Assembly: GCA_023460795.1 (NCBI GenBank)
Contig: JAEWPC010000015.1
Location: 1-64,000 of the forward strand
Direction of reading: 5' to 3'
Source: Bacillota bacterium
Lineage (GTDB): Bacteria > Bacillota > Bacilli > Paenibacillales > Paenibacillaceae
Length of the DNA: 64,000 nucleotides
Both the position numbers and the translations under genes were made by a program. Shown here one piece after another: positions 7,508 to 16,585 of the stretch; position 1 is the stretch's first letter, and every line of letters begins with the position of its first letter. Below the pieces are notes generated by a model. It searched no databases. It had not been told where the DNA came from and saw only the letters and a program-made list of their open reading frames with translations.

Positions 7508-9835
7508 TTACGCGGCGCTATGTTCTTTGGCTTTCAACTCGGCGAGCAGCTTATCGCCTTCGACGTCCAAGTTCGGTACGAGGCGATCCAGCCATCTCGG
7601 CAGCCACCAGGCTTTGTCTCCGAAGATCGCCATGACCGCAGGGACGAGCGTCATGCGGACGAGGAACGAGTCGATCAGTATGCCGATGGCGAGCGCGAAG
7701 CCGATCTGCTTAATCATAATATCGTGACCGAAAATAAATCCGGCGAAGACGGACACCATGATCACCGCGGCAGCCACGACGACGAGGCTCGATTGCTTGT
7801 AGCCGTCGATGACGCTGTCCGTTCCGCGATGGCCGTGAACGTACGATTCGCGCATCGAGCTGACGAGGAACACTTGGTAGTCCATCGCGAGGCCGTACAG
7901 AATGCCGGTGACGAGAATCGGCATGAAGCTGAGCAACGGTCCGCCGGTGTCGAAGCCGAATAGGGAATGAGCCCAGCCCCACTGGAATACGGCGGTCGTA
8001 ATGCCGAACGTGGCGAGAACGCTAAGCAGGAAGCCTACCGTAGCTTTGAGCGGCACGATCACTGAACGGAACACGAGCAGAAGAATGATGATCGACAGGA
8101 CGACGATGACTCCGACGTAGAGCGGGAACGCCTCCGCGAGCTTCGCGGACATATCGATGTTGATCGCGGTAAAGCCGGTTACGCCGATCGTGACGCCGTA
8201 GGTTCGCGCGAAAGACGAATCCGGATCGCGCAGCGATTTAACCAAATCCTGCGTCTGTGTGTCGGTTGGTCCCGATTCCGGAATGAGGTTCACGATGGCC
8301 ATCTTGCCGTTCTCGTTAACGCCCATGGGGTTCACGACCGATACGTCCTCGAGCTGCATGAGCTCTTGGACAAGGCCGCCCAGCGCTTCTTGAGATACCG
8401 TTCCGGCCGCGTCTTTAGGCTCGACGACGAGCAGCAGCGGTCCGTTGAAGCCTTCCCCGAAGCCGCCGGCAATCGCGCCGTAGCTTTGCCTTGTCGTCGT
8501 ATCCAAGTTCGCGGTGGCGCCGGAAGGAATGCCGAGCTCCATCTTCGCGACGGGAATCGCCGCGACTCCGAGCAGGACGACGACGGCGACGATGACCGCC
8601 CACCGGTTCCTGACGACGCCGTTTGCCCATTTGGACGAAACTTTATGCTCGTTGGCGTGAACATTCGATTTGCTCTTCTCGCGCAGCTTGGCCGAGCAGA
8701 TGCGCTCGCCGATCAAGCCGAGCATCGCTGGCAGCAGGGTGAGCGCCACAAGCACGCTGACGAAGACGGTCGCAGCCGCGACCAGCGCCATCGTGGACAG
8801 GAATTCGATGCCGATTACGAGCATGCCGCTTAACGCGATGACGACCGTCAATCCCGCGAAGAATACGGCGCTGCCGGCCGTGCCGATCGCCCGGCTTGCC
8901 GCTTCGCGCGCGCTCAATCCCTGATCGAGAATAATCCGGCGTTGCCGGTTAATGATGAACAGGGAGTAATCGATCCCGACGGCAAGCCCGATCATAAGCG
9001 CCAACACCGGCGTAATGCTCGTCATCGTAATGAACTTGGAGATCCCGTAAGCACCGACGACGCCGACTCCGACGCCGACGATCGCGATCAGCAGCGGAAG
9101 ACCCGCAGCCACTACGGAACCAAGCGTAATGAAGAGTACGACGGCGGCGATGGCGATACCGATGCCTTCCGTCGCGCCCGTCGCAGGCATGGCGGTTAAC
9201 GTGTCGCCGGGCAAGGCTGTAATACCGGTGCCTTGCTCCGCCGATTTGACCGCATCGATTACCGCGGTCTTGACGTCATCGGGCACGGCGGTCTGCTGAA
9301 CCGTGAAATTGAATTGGAACAACGCGATGCTGCCGTCGTTAGCGATCAACACGCCGGTCAGCGGAACGCCATCGATGATGAGCGGACCATACGGCGGCAG
9401 TTCGGCAGAGGCTGCTTGTTGCTGTTGCTGTTCCTGAGGTTGCTGCTGTTGTTGCGCTTCGGCGCTTTGCGAGTCGCCGGATGCAGCCTGCTGAGCTTCC
9501 GCGAAGTCGGCGGGATTCATGACCAAGTCCAGTTGATAGACGTCGTTAACCGCTTTGCTGATCGCGGAGAGCCGTTCCGGCGTATCCAGCCGTTCGCCCG
9601 ACGGCGCGGTGAATACGACGCTTCCCGATCCGCCGGATGCGGCCGGAAGCTCTTGAGCCAACTTGTCGAGCACCTTCTGCGATTCCGTACCCGCGATTCT
9701 CATCTCGGAGCTCGTGTGAATGCCGTTGACGCCAAGAATGGCCAAGACGATCCCCAGTATAGCGACCCAGCTCACGATGAATTTCCATGGATTGTCGTAG
9801 GCGGTTCTGCCTATCCGATACAATAATTTAGACAT
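7508..9835 (-). CDS. MMPL/RND family transporter
   Basis: The 775-residue membrane protein has two MMPL halves. Each has an N-terminal transmembrane helix, a large extracellular loop and a bundle of five or six helices; GLAVGIDYSLFIINRQRR and GLAMDYQVFLVSSMRE are the typical conserved helices with membrane aspartates. It probably exports lipids or hydrophobic drugs using the proton gradient. The first extracellular loop contains an unusual Gln-rich tract (about residues 125-140). It lies 52 bases downstream of a TetR gene in the same direction, so it is probably under that repressor's control. Confidence 0.9.
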   Translation of the reverse strand: MSKLLYRIGRTAYDNPWKFIVSWVAILGIVLAILGVNGIHTSSEMRIAGTESQKVLDKLAQELPAASGGSGSVVFTAPSGERLDTPERLSAISKAVNDVYQLDLVMNPADFAEAQQAASGDSQSAEAQQQQQPQEQQQQQAASAELPPYGPLIIDGVPLTGVLIANDGSIALFQFNFTVQQTAVPDDVKTAVIDAVKSAEQGTGITALPGDTLTAMPATGATEGIGIAIAAVVLFITLGSVVAAGLPLLIAIVGVGVGVVGAYGISKFITMTSITPVLALMIGLAVGIDYSLFIINRQRRIILDQGLSAREAASRAIGTAGSAVFFAGLTVVIALSGMLVIGIEFLSTMALVAAATVFVSVLVALTLLPAMLGLIGERICSAKLREKSKSNVHANEHKVSSKWANGVVRNRWAVIVAVVVLLGVAAIPVAKMELGIPSGATANLDTTTRQSYGAIAGGFGEGFNGPLLLVVEPKDAAGTVSQEALGGLVQELMQLEDVSVVNPMGVNENGKMAIVNLIPESGPTDTQTQDLVKSLRDPDSSFARTYGVTIGVTGFTAINIDMSAKLAEAFPLYVGVIVVLSIIILLLVFRSVIVPLKATVGFLLSVLATFGITTAVFQWGWAHSLFGFDTGGPLLSFMPILVTGILYGLAMDYQVFLVSSMRESYVHGHRGTDSVIDGYKQSSLVVVAAAVIMVSVFAGFIFGHDIMIKQIGFALAIGILIDSFLVRMTLVPAVMAIFGDKAWWLPRWLDRLVPNLDVEGDKLLAELKAKEHSAA

Positions 9836-9887
9836 AGCTTGAATGTCTCTCCTCTCTCAATCCCCATAGCTCTCTATATCTGTTCTT

Positions 9888-10502
9888 TTAAAACCCGTTC
9901 CGCAAATGGCCGAAAACCGTATTCATATACTCATCGAACGTGATAGCCCCCGAATTCTCCTCCACGGGTTGCCCCGGCAGCAATACGTTCATGCTTCCGT
10001 CGAACATGGGTAGAAGGGCCCCGGTGAAAGCGCTCGTGAGCAGGCGGGTGTACTCCGCCGTGTACCGGTCGTGGAACAGGAGGTTTAACATTTCCTGCGC
10101 TCCCACTTGCAGCTTGTAATGCACGCTTAGGATGTACGGCACGAGCGTCGGATACTCTTGGGTCAGCGACACGAGCTTGCGCATCTTGCGAAAATATTCA
10201 GCCGTAAGCTGCAGTTTCGTAAATTGGAACAACGCATCCAGCGGGGAGGAGCTTACGGGAATGCGCTCCATCAAATCCTCGGCTTCGTCGACGCCGTGAA
10301 ACGGGATGGCTGCGCCCGCGACGGCCTCTTCTTTGCATGAAAAGTGGTTGGCGAACGTTCTACGCGAATATCCTGCCTTCTGTACGACGTCTTCGACGAC
10401 GAATCCGTTCAGCCCGCGCTCCGCTGCCAGCTCGAACGCCGCTTCCGCGAGCGCGTGCGCGGTCGCTTCCTTTTTGATGTCGCGCAGGTTAGGTTTGTTC
10501 AT
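9888..10502 (-). CDS. TetR family transcriptional regulator
   Basis: The protein of about 204 residues begins with a TetR helix-turn-helix: ALAEAAFELAAERGLNGFVVEDVVQKAGYSRRTFANHFSCKEEAVAG. The C-terminal ligand domain is not recognised. The ATG at 10502 is preferred to the one at 10508 because AGAGGTGAG is too close to the latter. Together with the downstream MMPL gene it resembles regulator-exporter units in which the repressor is released by the exported compound. Confidence 0.88.
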   Translation of the reverse strand: MNKPNLRDIKKEATAHALAEAAFELAAERGLNGFVVEDVVQKAGYSRRTFANHFSCKEEAVAGAAIPFHGVDEAEDLMERIPVSSSPLDALFQFTKLQLTAEYFRKMRKLVSLTQEYPTLVPYILSVHYKLQVGAQEMLNLLFHDRYTAEYTRLLTSAFTGALLPMFDGSMNVLLPGQPVEENSGAITFDEYMNTVFGHLRNGF

Positions 10503-10662
10503 TGTCATCTCACCTCTTTACGTCAGGAAGGATTAACCTAACTCTATCATTTTCGTTGCTCATTGTGCAACTTTGCATTTAGGGCAATTATGTGAACGCA
10601 CAAACTTTAATTTTCAAAAAAATTCTCTACTTTCTTCAATAGGTGTGAGATAACCGCCCTAT

Positions 10663-10668
10663 TATAAT
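10663..10668 (+). promoter_or_regulatory. candidate -10 of the uxuA operon
   Basis: A perfect TATAAT lies 130 bases upstream of the uxuA start. No good -35 is seen at 16-18 bp, so an activator may be needed or the site may be fortuitous. The rest of the 295-bp interval upstream of uxuA shows no gene. Confidence 0.4.
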
Positions 10669-10797
10669 AGAATTGCAGCATTGACCATGCCCTATATTAA
10701 TGCTACAACGAACTATATCGACTATAAGGTGCTTCTGGAACGAAGAGTTCGCTCGCCGTCTGGACGCGCTGTTTATATCCTAGGGGAGGGTTCAGCA

Positions 10798-11880
10798 GTG
10801 AGAATGGTGTTTCGCTGGTATGGCGAAGGCAACGATACGGTTACGTTAAAGCAAATCAAGCAAATTCCGGGCGTCGAAGGTATCGTCTGGGCGCTGCATG
10901 ACGTGCCTGCGGGCGAAGAATGGCCGATGGAGAAAATTCTCGAGTACAAACGGTTGTCCGACGAATCCGGCTTGCATCTCGAGGTCGTCGAAAGCGTTAA
11001 CGTGCACGACGACATCAAGATCGGCTTGCCTACGCGGGATCTCTATATCGACAACTATAAGAAGACGATCGTCAAGCTGGCTTCGGTAGGCGTCAAGACG
11101 ATCTGCTATAACTTCATGCCGGTGTTCGACTGGGCGCGCACGGATTTGTATAAAGAGATGGAAGACGGTTCGACCGCGTTGTTCATGGAGAAGGCTAAGA
11201 TCGAGGATATGGATCCGATGGAGCTCGTCCGCAGCATCGCGAGTAACCCCGATCTCACGATGCCGGGCTGGGAGCCCGAGCGTCTCGGACGCTTGACCGA
11301 GCTGTTCGAAGCGTACAAGGACGTCACGGAGGAGAAGCTGCGGGATAATCTGCGCTACTTCCTGGAACAAGTCGTTCCCGTCGCCGAACAGAACGGCATC
11401 AAGATGGCGATCCATCCGGACGATCCGCCGTATTCGATCTTCGGCTTGCCGCGCATCGTGAAGAACCGCGACGATATCCGGCGCATTCTCGATTTCGTGG
11501 ACAGCCCGTCCAACGGCGTCACGCTGTGCAGCGGTTCGCTCGGCGCCAACCCGAGCAACGATATTGCGGCCATGGTCCGCGAGTTCAAAGACCGCATTCC
11601 GTTCGCGCATCTGCGCAACGTCAAAGTGTACGACAACGGCGACTTCATCGAGTCTTCGCACCGGACGCAGGACGGTTCGGTCGACATGACCGGCATCGTG
11701 CAGGCGTATAGCGAGATCGGTTTCACGGGCTACGCGAGACCGGACCACGGCCGGCATATTTGGGACGAGCAATGCAGACCGGGCTACGGCCTGTACGATA
11801 GAGCGCTAGGCATTATGTATCTATGGGGACTTTGGGATGCGGCGGAACGGACGAAACAAATGAAGGGTCAGGGGGCTTAA
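10798..11880 (+). CDS. uxuA: mannonate dehydratase
   Basis: The 360-residue protein matches UxuA, which dehydrates D-mannonate to 2-keto-3-deoxygluconate in glucuronate breakdown. Typical family segments are MVFRWYGEGNDTVTLKQIKQIPGVEGIVWALHDVPAGE at the start, GVKTICYNFMPVFDW, GIKMAIHPDDPP (metal His), LCSGSLGANPSND and HLRNVK, and TGYARPDHGRHIW near the end. The length equals that of Bacillus UxuA. The start is the GTG at 10798, seven bases after AGGGGAGGG; the open frame continues upstream without a ribosome binding site. It is followed four bases later by the oxidoreductase acting on the same pathway. Confidence 0.95.
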   Translation: MRMVFRWYGEGNDTVTLKQIKQIPGVEGIVWALHDVPAGEEWPMEKILEYKRLSDESGLHLEVVESVNVHDDIKIGLPTRDLYIDNYKKTIVKLASVGVKTICYNFMPVFDWARTDLYKEMEDGSTALFMEKAKIEDMDPMELVRSIASNPDLTMPGWEPERLGRLTELFEAYKDVTEEKLRDNLRYFLEQVVPVAEQNGIKMAIHPDDPPYSIFGLPRIVKNRDDIRRILDFVDSPSNGVTLCSGSLGANPSNDIAAMVREFKDRIPFAHLRNVKVYDNGDFIESSHRTQDGSVDMTGIVQAYSEIGFTGYARPDHGRHIWDEQCRPGYGLYDRALGIMYLWGLWDAAERTKQMKGQGA

Positions 11881-11884
11881 GCGA

Positions 11885-12730
11885 ATGAGCGAACAAAGGA
11901 ATCTCAAGGGACGCGTAGCGGTCATCACCGGAGGCAGCGGCGTTCTCTGTTCGGCGATGGCGAAGGAGCTCGGCAAGCATGGCGTGAAGATCGCGATTCT
12001 GAACCGCACGGCGGAGAAAGGCGAGTCGGTGGCCGAGGAAATCCGCAATGCCGGCGGAGAAGCGATTGCGGCCGCTTGCAACGTCCTGGATAAGGAAAGC
12101 GTGGAGAAGGCAAACGAGGTCATTACGAATGCTCTTGGCCCATGCGATATTCTCATTAACGGAGCGGGCGGCAACCATCCCGACGGCATTACGACGAAAG
12201 AGATTTTCCAGCTTGAGGATCTGCAGAAGCCGGAGGTGAAGACGTTCTTCGACTTGACCGTAGACGGCTTCTCCTCCGTATTGAACTTGAACTTCCTCGG
12301 TTCGCTGATCCCGACGCAGGTGTTCGCGAAGCACATGGTCAATAAACCGGGCTCGACGGTCATCAACATCTCCTCGATGAGCGCGCCGAGCCCGATGACG
12401 AAGGTGCCCGCGTACAGCGCGGCTAAGGCAGCCATCGACAACTTTACGCAATGGCTGGCCGTGCACATGGCGGAGGCGGGCATTCGCGTGAACGCGATCG
12501 CGCCGGGCTTCTTCCTGACGGAGCAGAACCGCCGCTTGCTGACGAACGAAGACGGCTCCTTGACGGAGCGGTCGAACAAGATTATTACCCATACGCCGAT
12601 GAGACGGTTCGGCAAGCCCGAGGATCTGCTCGGCACCCTCATGTGGCTCGTCGACGACAACGCCTCCGGCTTCGTTACCGGCGTCACGATCCCGGTAGAC
12701 GGCGGATTCATGGCTTATTCCGGCGTATAA
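11885..12730 (+). CDS. uxuB: SDR-type D-mannonate oxidoreductase
   Basis: The 281-residue short-chain dehydrogenase has the NAD(P)-binding motif VITGGSGVLCSAMAKEL, NGAGGNHP in place of the usual NNAG, ISSMSA and the catalytic YSAAKAA. It resembles the SDR-type fructuronate reductase (UxuB/YjmF) of Bacillus rather than the long-chain enzyme of E. coli. Its position directly after uxuA supports reduction of fructuronate to mannonate. The symbol follows the Bacillus usage and is less certain than the family. Confidence 0.88.
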   Translation: MSEQRNLKGRVAVITGGSGVLCSAMAKELGKHGVKIAILNRTAEKGESVAEEIRNAGGEAIAAACNVLDKESVEKANEVITNALGPCDILINGAGGNHPDGITTKEIFQLEDLQKPEVKTFFDLTVDGFSSVLNLNFLGSLIPTQVFAKHMVNKPGSTVINISSMSAPSPMTKVPAYSAAKAAIDNFTQWLAVHMAEAGIRVNAIAPGFFLTEQNRRLLTNEDGSLTERSNKIITHTPMRRFGKPEDLLGTLMWLVDDNASGFVTGVTIPVDGGFMAYSGV

Positions 12731-12742
12731 TCATCCGTTGCA

Positions 12743-12774
12743 ACCCGCAAGCTCGTTTGAGCTTGCGGGTTTTT
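12743..12774 (+). terminator. terminator of the uxuAB operon
   Basis: ACCCGCAAGCTC and GAGCTTGCGGGT form a perfect 12-bp stem with a GTTT loop, followed by TTTT. Confidence 0.9.
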
Positions 12775-12810
12775 ATGTGCAGTGGCGCCCCGCGCGTCGG
12801 TTTTACCGTG

Positions 12811-12994
12811 ATAACAACGAATCGTTAGTTATTTTTTCGTCTCCCGCATGTTCCGTGTAAATAATAGCAAATCGATAGTTATTATCACCGATGGCGACCG
12901 CTAGAGTCCATTTTCGCCCCAATAACTGCAAATCGTTGTTATTTGTCGTCACACACCCGCTGTTACCGAAAATAACTGCAAATGGTTGTTAATT
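12811..12994. repeat. quartet of imperfect palindromes (family A)
   Basis: Four related units of the form AATAAC-N11-GTTATT occur at 12811-12833, 12860-12883, 12921-12943 and 12971-12994. The best copy (12921-12943) has the core TGCAAATCGTT. Measured at the right-hand GTTATT, the spacings are 50, 60 and 50 bp. The array fills the gap between the uxuB terminator and the minus-strand gene at 13001-13450. Confidence 0.8.
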
Positions 12995-13000
12995 TGATCA

Positions 13001-13450
13001 TCAGCGGGCTTTCGTTATTTTACGCGGCTTACGATTAATAAATTTAATCCCCTTCGCGATCTCGGGAACCTCGTCGTTGATCATGCGCCTAAGCAGGTTG
13101 AGCGGTCTTCGGTATTTGGGGTTGAAGCCGTCCTTCGAGTTCTCGTCGAAAAATAGGGCAGGAGGCTCTTCGGGAGTCGAATAGGCGAAAAGCCGGCCAT
13201 TGCGCGATGCGACGAGGACGAGCGGAGAATCGTCGTAGCCTTGGCGGCGCCATTGCTTCGGGGTCATGCGATAGACGCTGATGGTGAAAATGTCCGTATA
13301 GATTATTCCTTTGTACTTGAACAGAAATTGCACGCCGTATGCCATATCGCCGGATTTTCTCCATTTTCTAACGATTACATAGGGTCTCCACCAGTCGGGG
13401 ATGCGAAGGATGAATCCGTACTTCCGATCTATATAACGCAGGGGAATCAC
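13001..13450 (-). CDS. hypothetical basic protein
   Basis: I do not recognise the 149-residue product. It starts with a segment KYGFILRIPDWWRPYVIVRKW, continues with short beta-rich stretches (GVQFLFKYKGIIYTDIFTISVYRM) and ends in a Lys/Arg-rich tail. The N-terminal pattern resembles the globular part of some Bacillus/Paenibacillus lipoproteins, but no signal peptide or lipobox is present here. The start is a GTG at 13450 directly after GGAGGAAAGGC. It is a single-gene unit divergent from the MFS transporter. Confidence 0.7.
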   Translation of the reverse strand: MIPLRYIDRKYGFILRIPDWWRPYVIVRKWRKSGDMAYGVQFLFKYKGIIYTDIFTISVYRMTPKQWRRQGYDDSPLVLVASRNGRLFAYSTPEEPPALFFDENSKDGFNPKYRRPLNLLRRMINDEVPEIAKGIKFINRKPRKITKAR

Positions 13451-13565
13451 GCCTTTCCTCCAATGTCGGTCATTCTACGTTATTCATTGGACTAATCTTC
13501 GGCTCACGGGGAAACGTAAGACGGTGCCCGTCAACAACGACTTTCGATTGTCAAAGGAGATGCTC

Positions 13566-14807
13566 ATGCCCAAACGCGAAAGCAGCGCCGGTAGAGCGAA
13601 AGCCGGGCGGTTCGACCGTCAAACTTGGTTACTGCTAGTCGTCAACGGACTTTTTATGACCGCGAATGCGTTATCCGGCACTTTTCTCGGGGTGTACATA
13701 TGGAAAGCAAGCCAGAACTACTTGCTGCTCGGCTGGTATACGCTGCTGTCCCATATCGTCATGGCGGCTACCTTCTGGGTGGCGGGCAACATCGTGAAAG
13801 AAGGCAATAAAATGCTCGTGCTGCGGCTGGGGATAGGCGCATCCGCCGTTTTCTACGGCACCGTCCTTCTGCTTGGCACAAGCGCGTTCCGTTTCGTCTG
13901 GCTCCTAGGCATGATTAACGGCTTGGCGGTGGGATTGTTCTGGCTCGCCTATAACGTCGTCTATTTCGAGGCGACCGACGCTTCTACACGAGATCGTTAT
14001 AACGGCTTGGCAGGAGTCGTCGGTTCGATGGTCGGCATCATTGTCCCTTGGTGTTCGGGCTTCCTGCTGTCGCATATGGCCGGAGATCGGGGCTACCGAA
14101 CGATATTCATGATCTCGCTCGGGATATTCGTGGGGGGCGTGCTGTTCAGCTTTCTGCTTCGCAACCGCAAACCGGACGGTCAGTACGAATGGGGAATGCC
14201 CTTCCGTACGCTAAGAAGCTCATCGACGCCTTGGCGTCCGGTATTCGGCGCGTTGGCCGCGCAAGGCCTGCGCGAGAGCGTGTTCGGCGTCATGATCGGG
14301 CTGCTCGTCTACATTCAGACCGGAAGCGAGCTTAAGCTCGGCAATTACGTGCTGATCACGTCGGCCGTGTCTTTCGCGAGCTTCTTCGCGGCTGGCAAGT
14401 GGCTAAAGCCGCGTTGGCGAAGGGCCGGTATGTTGGTCGGCTCGATCCTGATTACGGCCGTTATTCTCGCTCTCTTCTTCGGCGTCAATTATACGACGCT
14501 GCTCATCTTCGGCATTGGGGTCGCGCTGTTCTATCCGTTATACTTGATTCCGATGACATCGTCGGTGTTCGATCTCATCGGACAAGACGAGGAAAGCGCG
14601 AGACGGCGCGTCGAATTCGTGGTTCTGCGGGAGCTCGGGCTGAACGTCGGCAGAGTGGCCGGAATGATCCTCTTCATGATCACGCTGAGTATCAGCAAAG
14701 CGCCGCTGGTCATCAATATCCTGCTGCTTGTTGTCGGCAGCTCGCCGATCGTCAGCTGGATGCTCATGAGAGCAAGGTTGGCAAGCCATAACCCGGCCAA
14801 GGCGTGA
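13566..14807 (+). CDS. MFS transporter
   Basis: The 413-residue protein has about twelve hydrophobic helices in two halves and the usual short basic cytoplasmic loops of the major facilitator superfamily; its substrate is not evident. The ATG at 13566 sits six bases after AAAGGAG, while the ATG at 13560 touches the ribosome binding site. A strong terminator follows at 14851-14886. Confidence 0.82.
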   Translation: MPKRESSAGRAKAGRFDRQTWLLLVVNGLFMTANALSGTFLGVYIWKASQNYLLLGWYTLLSHIVMAATFWVAGNIVKEGNKMLVLRLGIGASAVFYGTVLLLGTSAFRFVWLLGMINGLAVGLFWLAYNVVYFEATDASTRDRYNGLAGVVGSMVGIIVPWCSGFLLSHMAGDRGYRTIFMISLGIFVGGVLFSFLLRNRKPDGQYEWGMPFRTLRSSSTPWRPVFGALAAQGLRESVFGVMIGLLVYIQTGSELKLGNYVLITSAVSFASFFAAGKWLKPRWRRAGMLVGSILITAVILALFFGVNYTTLLIFGIGVALFYPLYLIPMTSSVFDLIGQDEESARRRVEFVVLRELGLNVGRVAGMILFMITLSISKAPLVINILLLVVGSSPIVSWMLMRARLASHNPAKA

Positions 14808-14850
14808 GAATTCATCCCAAGCAGGGTTATTCGCTTAATGGCTGAAGTAA

Positions 14851-14886
14851 CGTGTCGGACTTTCAATTCCGGCACGCTTTTTTTTT
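14851..14886 (+). terminator. terminator after the MFS gene
   Basis: CGTGTCGGA pairs with TTCCGGCACG (one G-T wobble) and is followed by a run of eight or nine T. Confidence 0.85.
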
Positions 14887-14986
14887 GTGCGCGGATGGTG
14901 GACGAACGGCGTTGCCAAGCTTCCCCAAACTGAATATCGTAGCTATGATAACGCGTAAGCGCGTCAGATTCTCGGAGCGGGGGCGT

Positions 14987-15775
14987 GTGAGCTTGAGTAT
15001 CGTCATGGTTAACGGTATACGGTTAAGCTACGCAACGTATGGCGAAGGTTATCCGCTAATCGCGATATCGGGAAAAGATAGTAACATGGATTGGTGGCAC
15101 CCGGCAGTCAAAGAAGCATTAAGCGCGAATAACCGCCTAATACTGCTGGATAATCGGGGAACGGGGCGCAGCGAGGTTCCGACCGGTTCCTACGGCATAA
15201 CGGATATGGCCAAAGACGTCGTTGGACTAATGGACGCGATCGGAATCAGCCAAGCGCATATTCTCGGCCAGTCGATGGGCGGGATGATCGCGCAGGAGAT
15301 CGCGATCGAATATCCGGAGCGGGTAGCGAAGCTGATCCTGGTGAGCACGACTTGCGGGGTTACCCGCGTAAGACCGTCGCTGAGAATGCTGAGGTGGATG
15401 TTCCGGAAGCCGGCCGTCTTCTCGCCGGAGGATACGCTGAAGATGTTGTATTCCGACTCTTATATGCGGGAGAACGCGGATCAGATCGCGGAGGTCGTCG
15501 AACGAATGAGCAACTTCCCTCCTTCCGCGAGAACGATGGCCGCCCATAAGGAAGCCAGCAGGAAGTTCGACAGCTTAGCCCGGCTCGGCCGGATCGTATC
15601 GCCTACGCTAATTATTCACGGCCAGCAGGATTGGGTATTCCGTCCGCCGCATGCGGTTCTGCTCCGTCGTCATATTCCCGACTCCAAGCTGTTGATGTAC
15701 GCGAACGCGGGTCATGGCGTCCTAACTCAGGAGCACCATAAGGTAATGGAGGAAATTGCGCGGTTTATCGAATGA
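14987..15775 (+). CDS. alpha/beta hydrolase
   Basis: The 262-residue protein has the catalytic triad of the alpha/beta hydrolase fold: nucleophile Ser in ILGQSMGGMIAQ, Asp in IIHGQQDWVF and His in ANAGHGV. NRGTGRS is the usual oxyanion-region loop. It probably cleaves an ester or similar bond; the substrate is unknown. The start is a GTG at 14987 after CGGAGCGGGGGC; an ATG 18 bases further (MVNGIRLS) is an alternative. The frame upstream of the terminator at 14851 is not part of the gene. Confidence 0.85.
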   Translation: MSLSIVMVNGIRLSYATYGEGYPLIAISGKDSNMDWWHPAVKEALSANNRLILLDNRGTGRSEVPTGSYGITDMAKDVVGLMDAIGISQAHILGQSMGGMIAQEIAIEYPERVAKLILVSTTCGVTRVRPSLRMLRWMFRKPAVFSPEDTLKMLYSDSYMRENADQIAEVVERMSNFPPSARTMAAHKEASRKFDSLARLGRIVSPTLIIHGQQDWVFRPPHAVLLRRHIPDSKLLMYANAGHGVLTQEHHKVMEEIARFIE

Positions 15776-15815
15776 AAAAAATAAGCCGCGAAGGACGTTC
15801 CCTCGCGGCTCCCTT
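15774..15815. terminator. bidirectional terminator
   Basis: AGCCGCGA (15784-15791) pairs with TCGCGGCT (15803-15810), extended by GG/CC in the loop. A-rich flank on the left and TTTT on the right serve the two convergent genes. Confidence 0.85.
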
Positions 15816-16472
15816 TTAAGAGGAGTGCGTCATACGAAGCGCGGACTGATCGCCAAAACTGAAGAACGATGGTCGCCGCACCCATTGGAATCCTACGTCG
15901 CGTAGAAAAGCGTTCGCCAGCGCGAACTCGATATCCGCCCGCAATGCCTCTTCGTTCGCTTGCTCCGGCTGATACGCATGCTTGCTCTTGGTCTCATCGA
16001 TTGCGGATTTCGTGCTCACGAGCATGTAACCGGCTTCCCATGCGGCCTCTAGTAAGGTTGCTTCAGATGGCGCGAAGTCGTTCAAGTCCGATCCGTTCAG
16101 AGCGAACGGAGTGAGCAGCACGACGCGTCCGGCATACATTCTCAGCTCGTTCAGCATCGGAAGCAGCATATCCTTGAGTTGCTCTGGCGGCATCGTAGCT
16201 CCGTTCGGTAAGAGCGCGGACAAGTCCGCATGCGTGCAAGGAGGCAAGACAAGCCAATCCGGCTTGCGCTGCCGAGCGGTATCCATCCAAACCGACAGCG
16301 TTCCCCCGTCGGCAGCCTCCGCGCACGAATACGTGTCGACCCGAATATCGAGTTCGGGATATACCGACTGCAACAGACGTTCCACGATGGACGCCCATCC
16401 GGATTCGTTCGCCCCGGCTGCGTTCCGGGCATGAGAGAATATAAGCAACGACTGTCCTTTGCGTATTTGCAT
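15816..16472 (-). CDS. protein of unknown function
   Basis: I do not recognise the 218-residue product. It alternates hydrophobic strands and helices (SLLIFSHARNAAG, WLVLPPCTHADLSALLP, AGRVVLLTPFALNGSDLNDFAP, AGYMLVSTKSAID) in a pattern that could be a Rossmann-like alpha/beta fold. There is no signal peptide. A good GGAGGC lies nine bases before the ATG. It is divergent from the AraC regulator, with about 110 bp between the start codons, so it may be that regulator's target (inference). Confidence 0.65.
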   Translation of the reverse strand: MQIRKGQSLLIFSHARNAAGANESGWASIVERLLQSVYPELDIRVDTYSCAEAADGGTLSVWMDTARQRKPDWLVLPPCTHADLSALLPNGATMPPEQLKDMLLPMLNELRMYAGRVVLLTPFALNGSDLNDFAPSEATLLEAAWEAGYMLVSTKSAIDETKSKHAYQPEQANEEALRADIEFALANAFLRDVGFQWVRRPSFFSFGDQSALRMTHSS

Positions 16473-16585
16473 GCAAGCTGCCTCCGTTCAAAGTGAAGCG
16501 ATTGCTCTCATCATACTGCATTTGTTCGCGTAATTATGGTAAGATTCGTAGCAAACTTGTACATAACGAAGGGGACAACATCCAG

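Noticed and set aside
12811..12994. CRISPR array
   Set aside because: The repeats are short, imperfect palindromes differing from copy to copy, the spacing alternates rather than being constant, and no cas genes are present.
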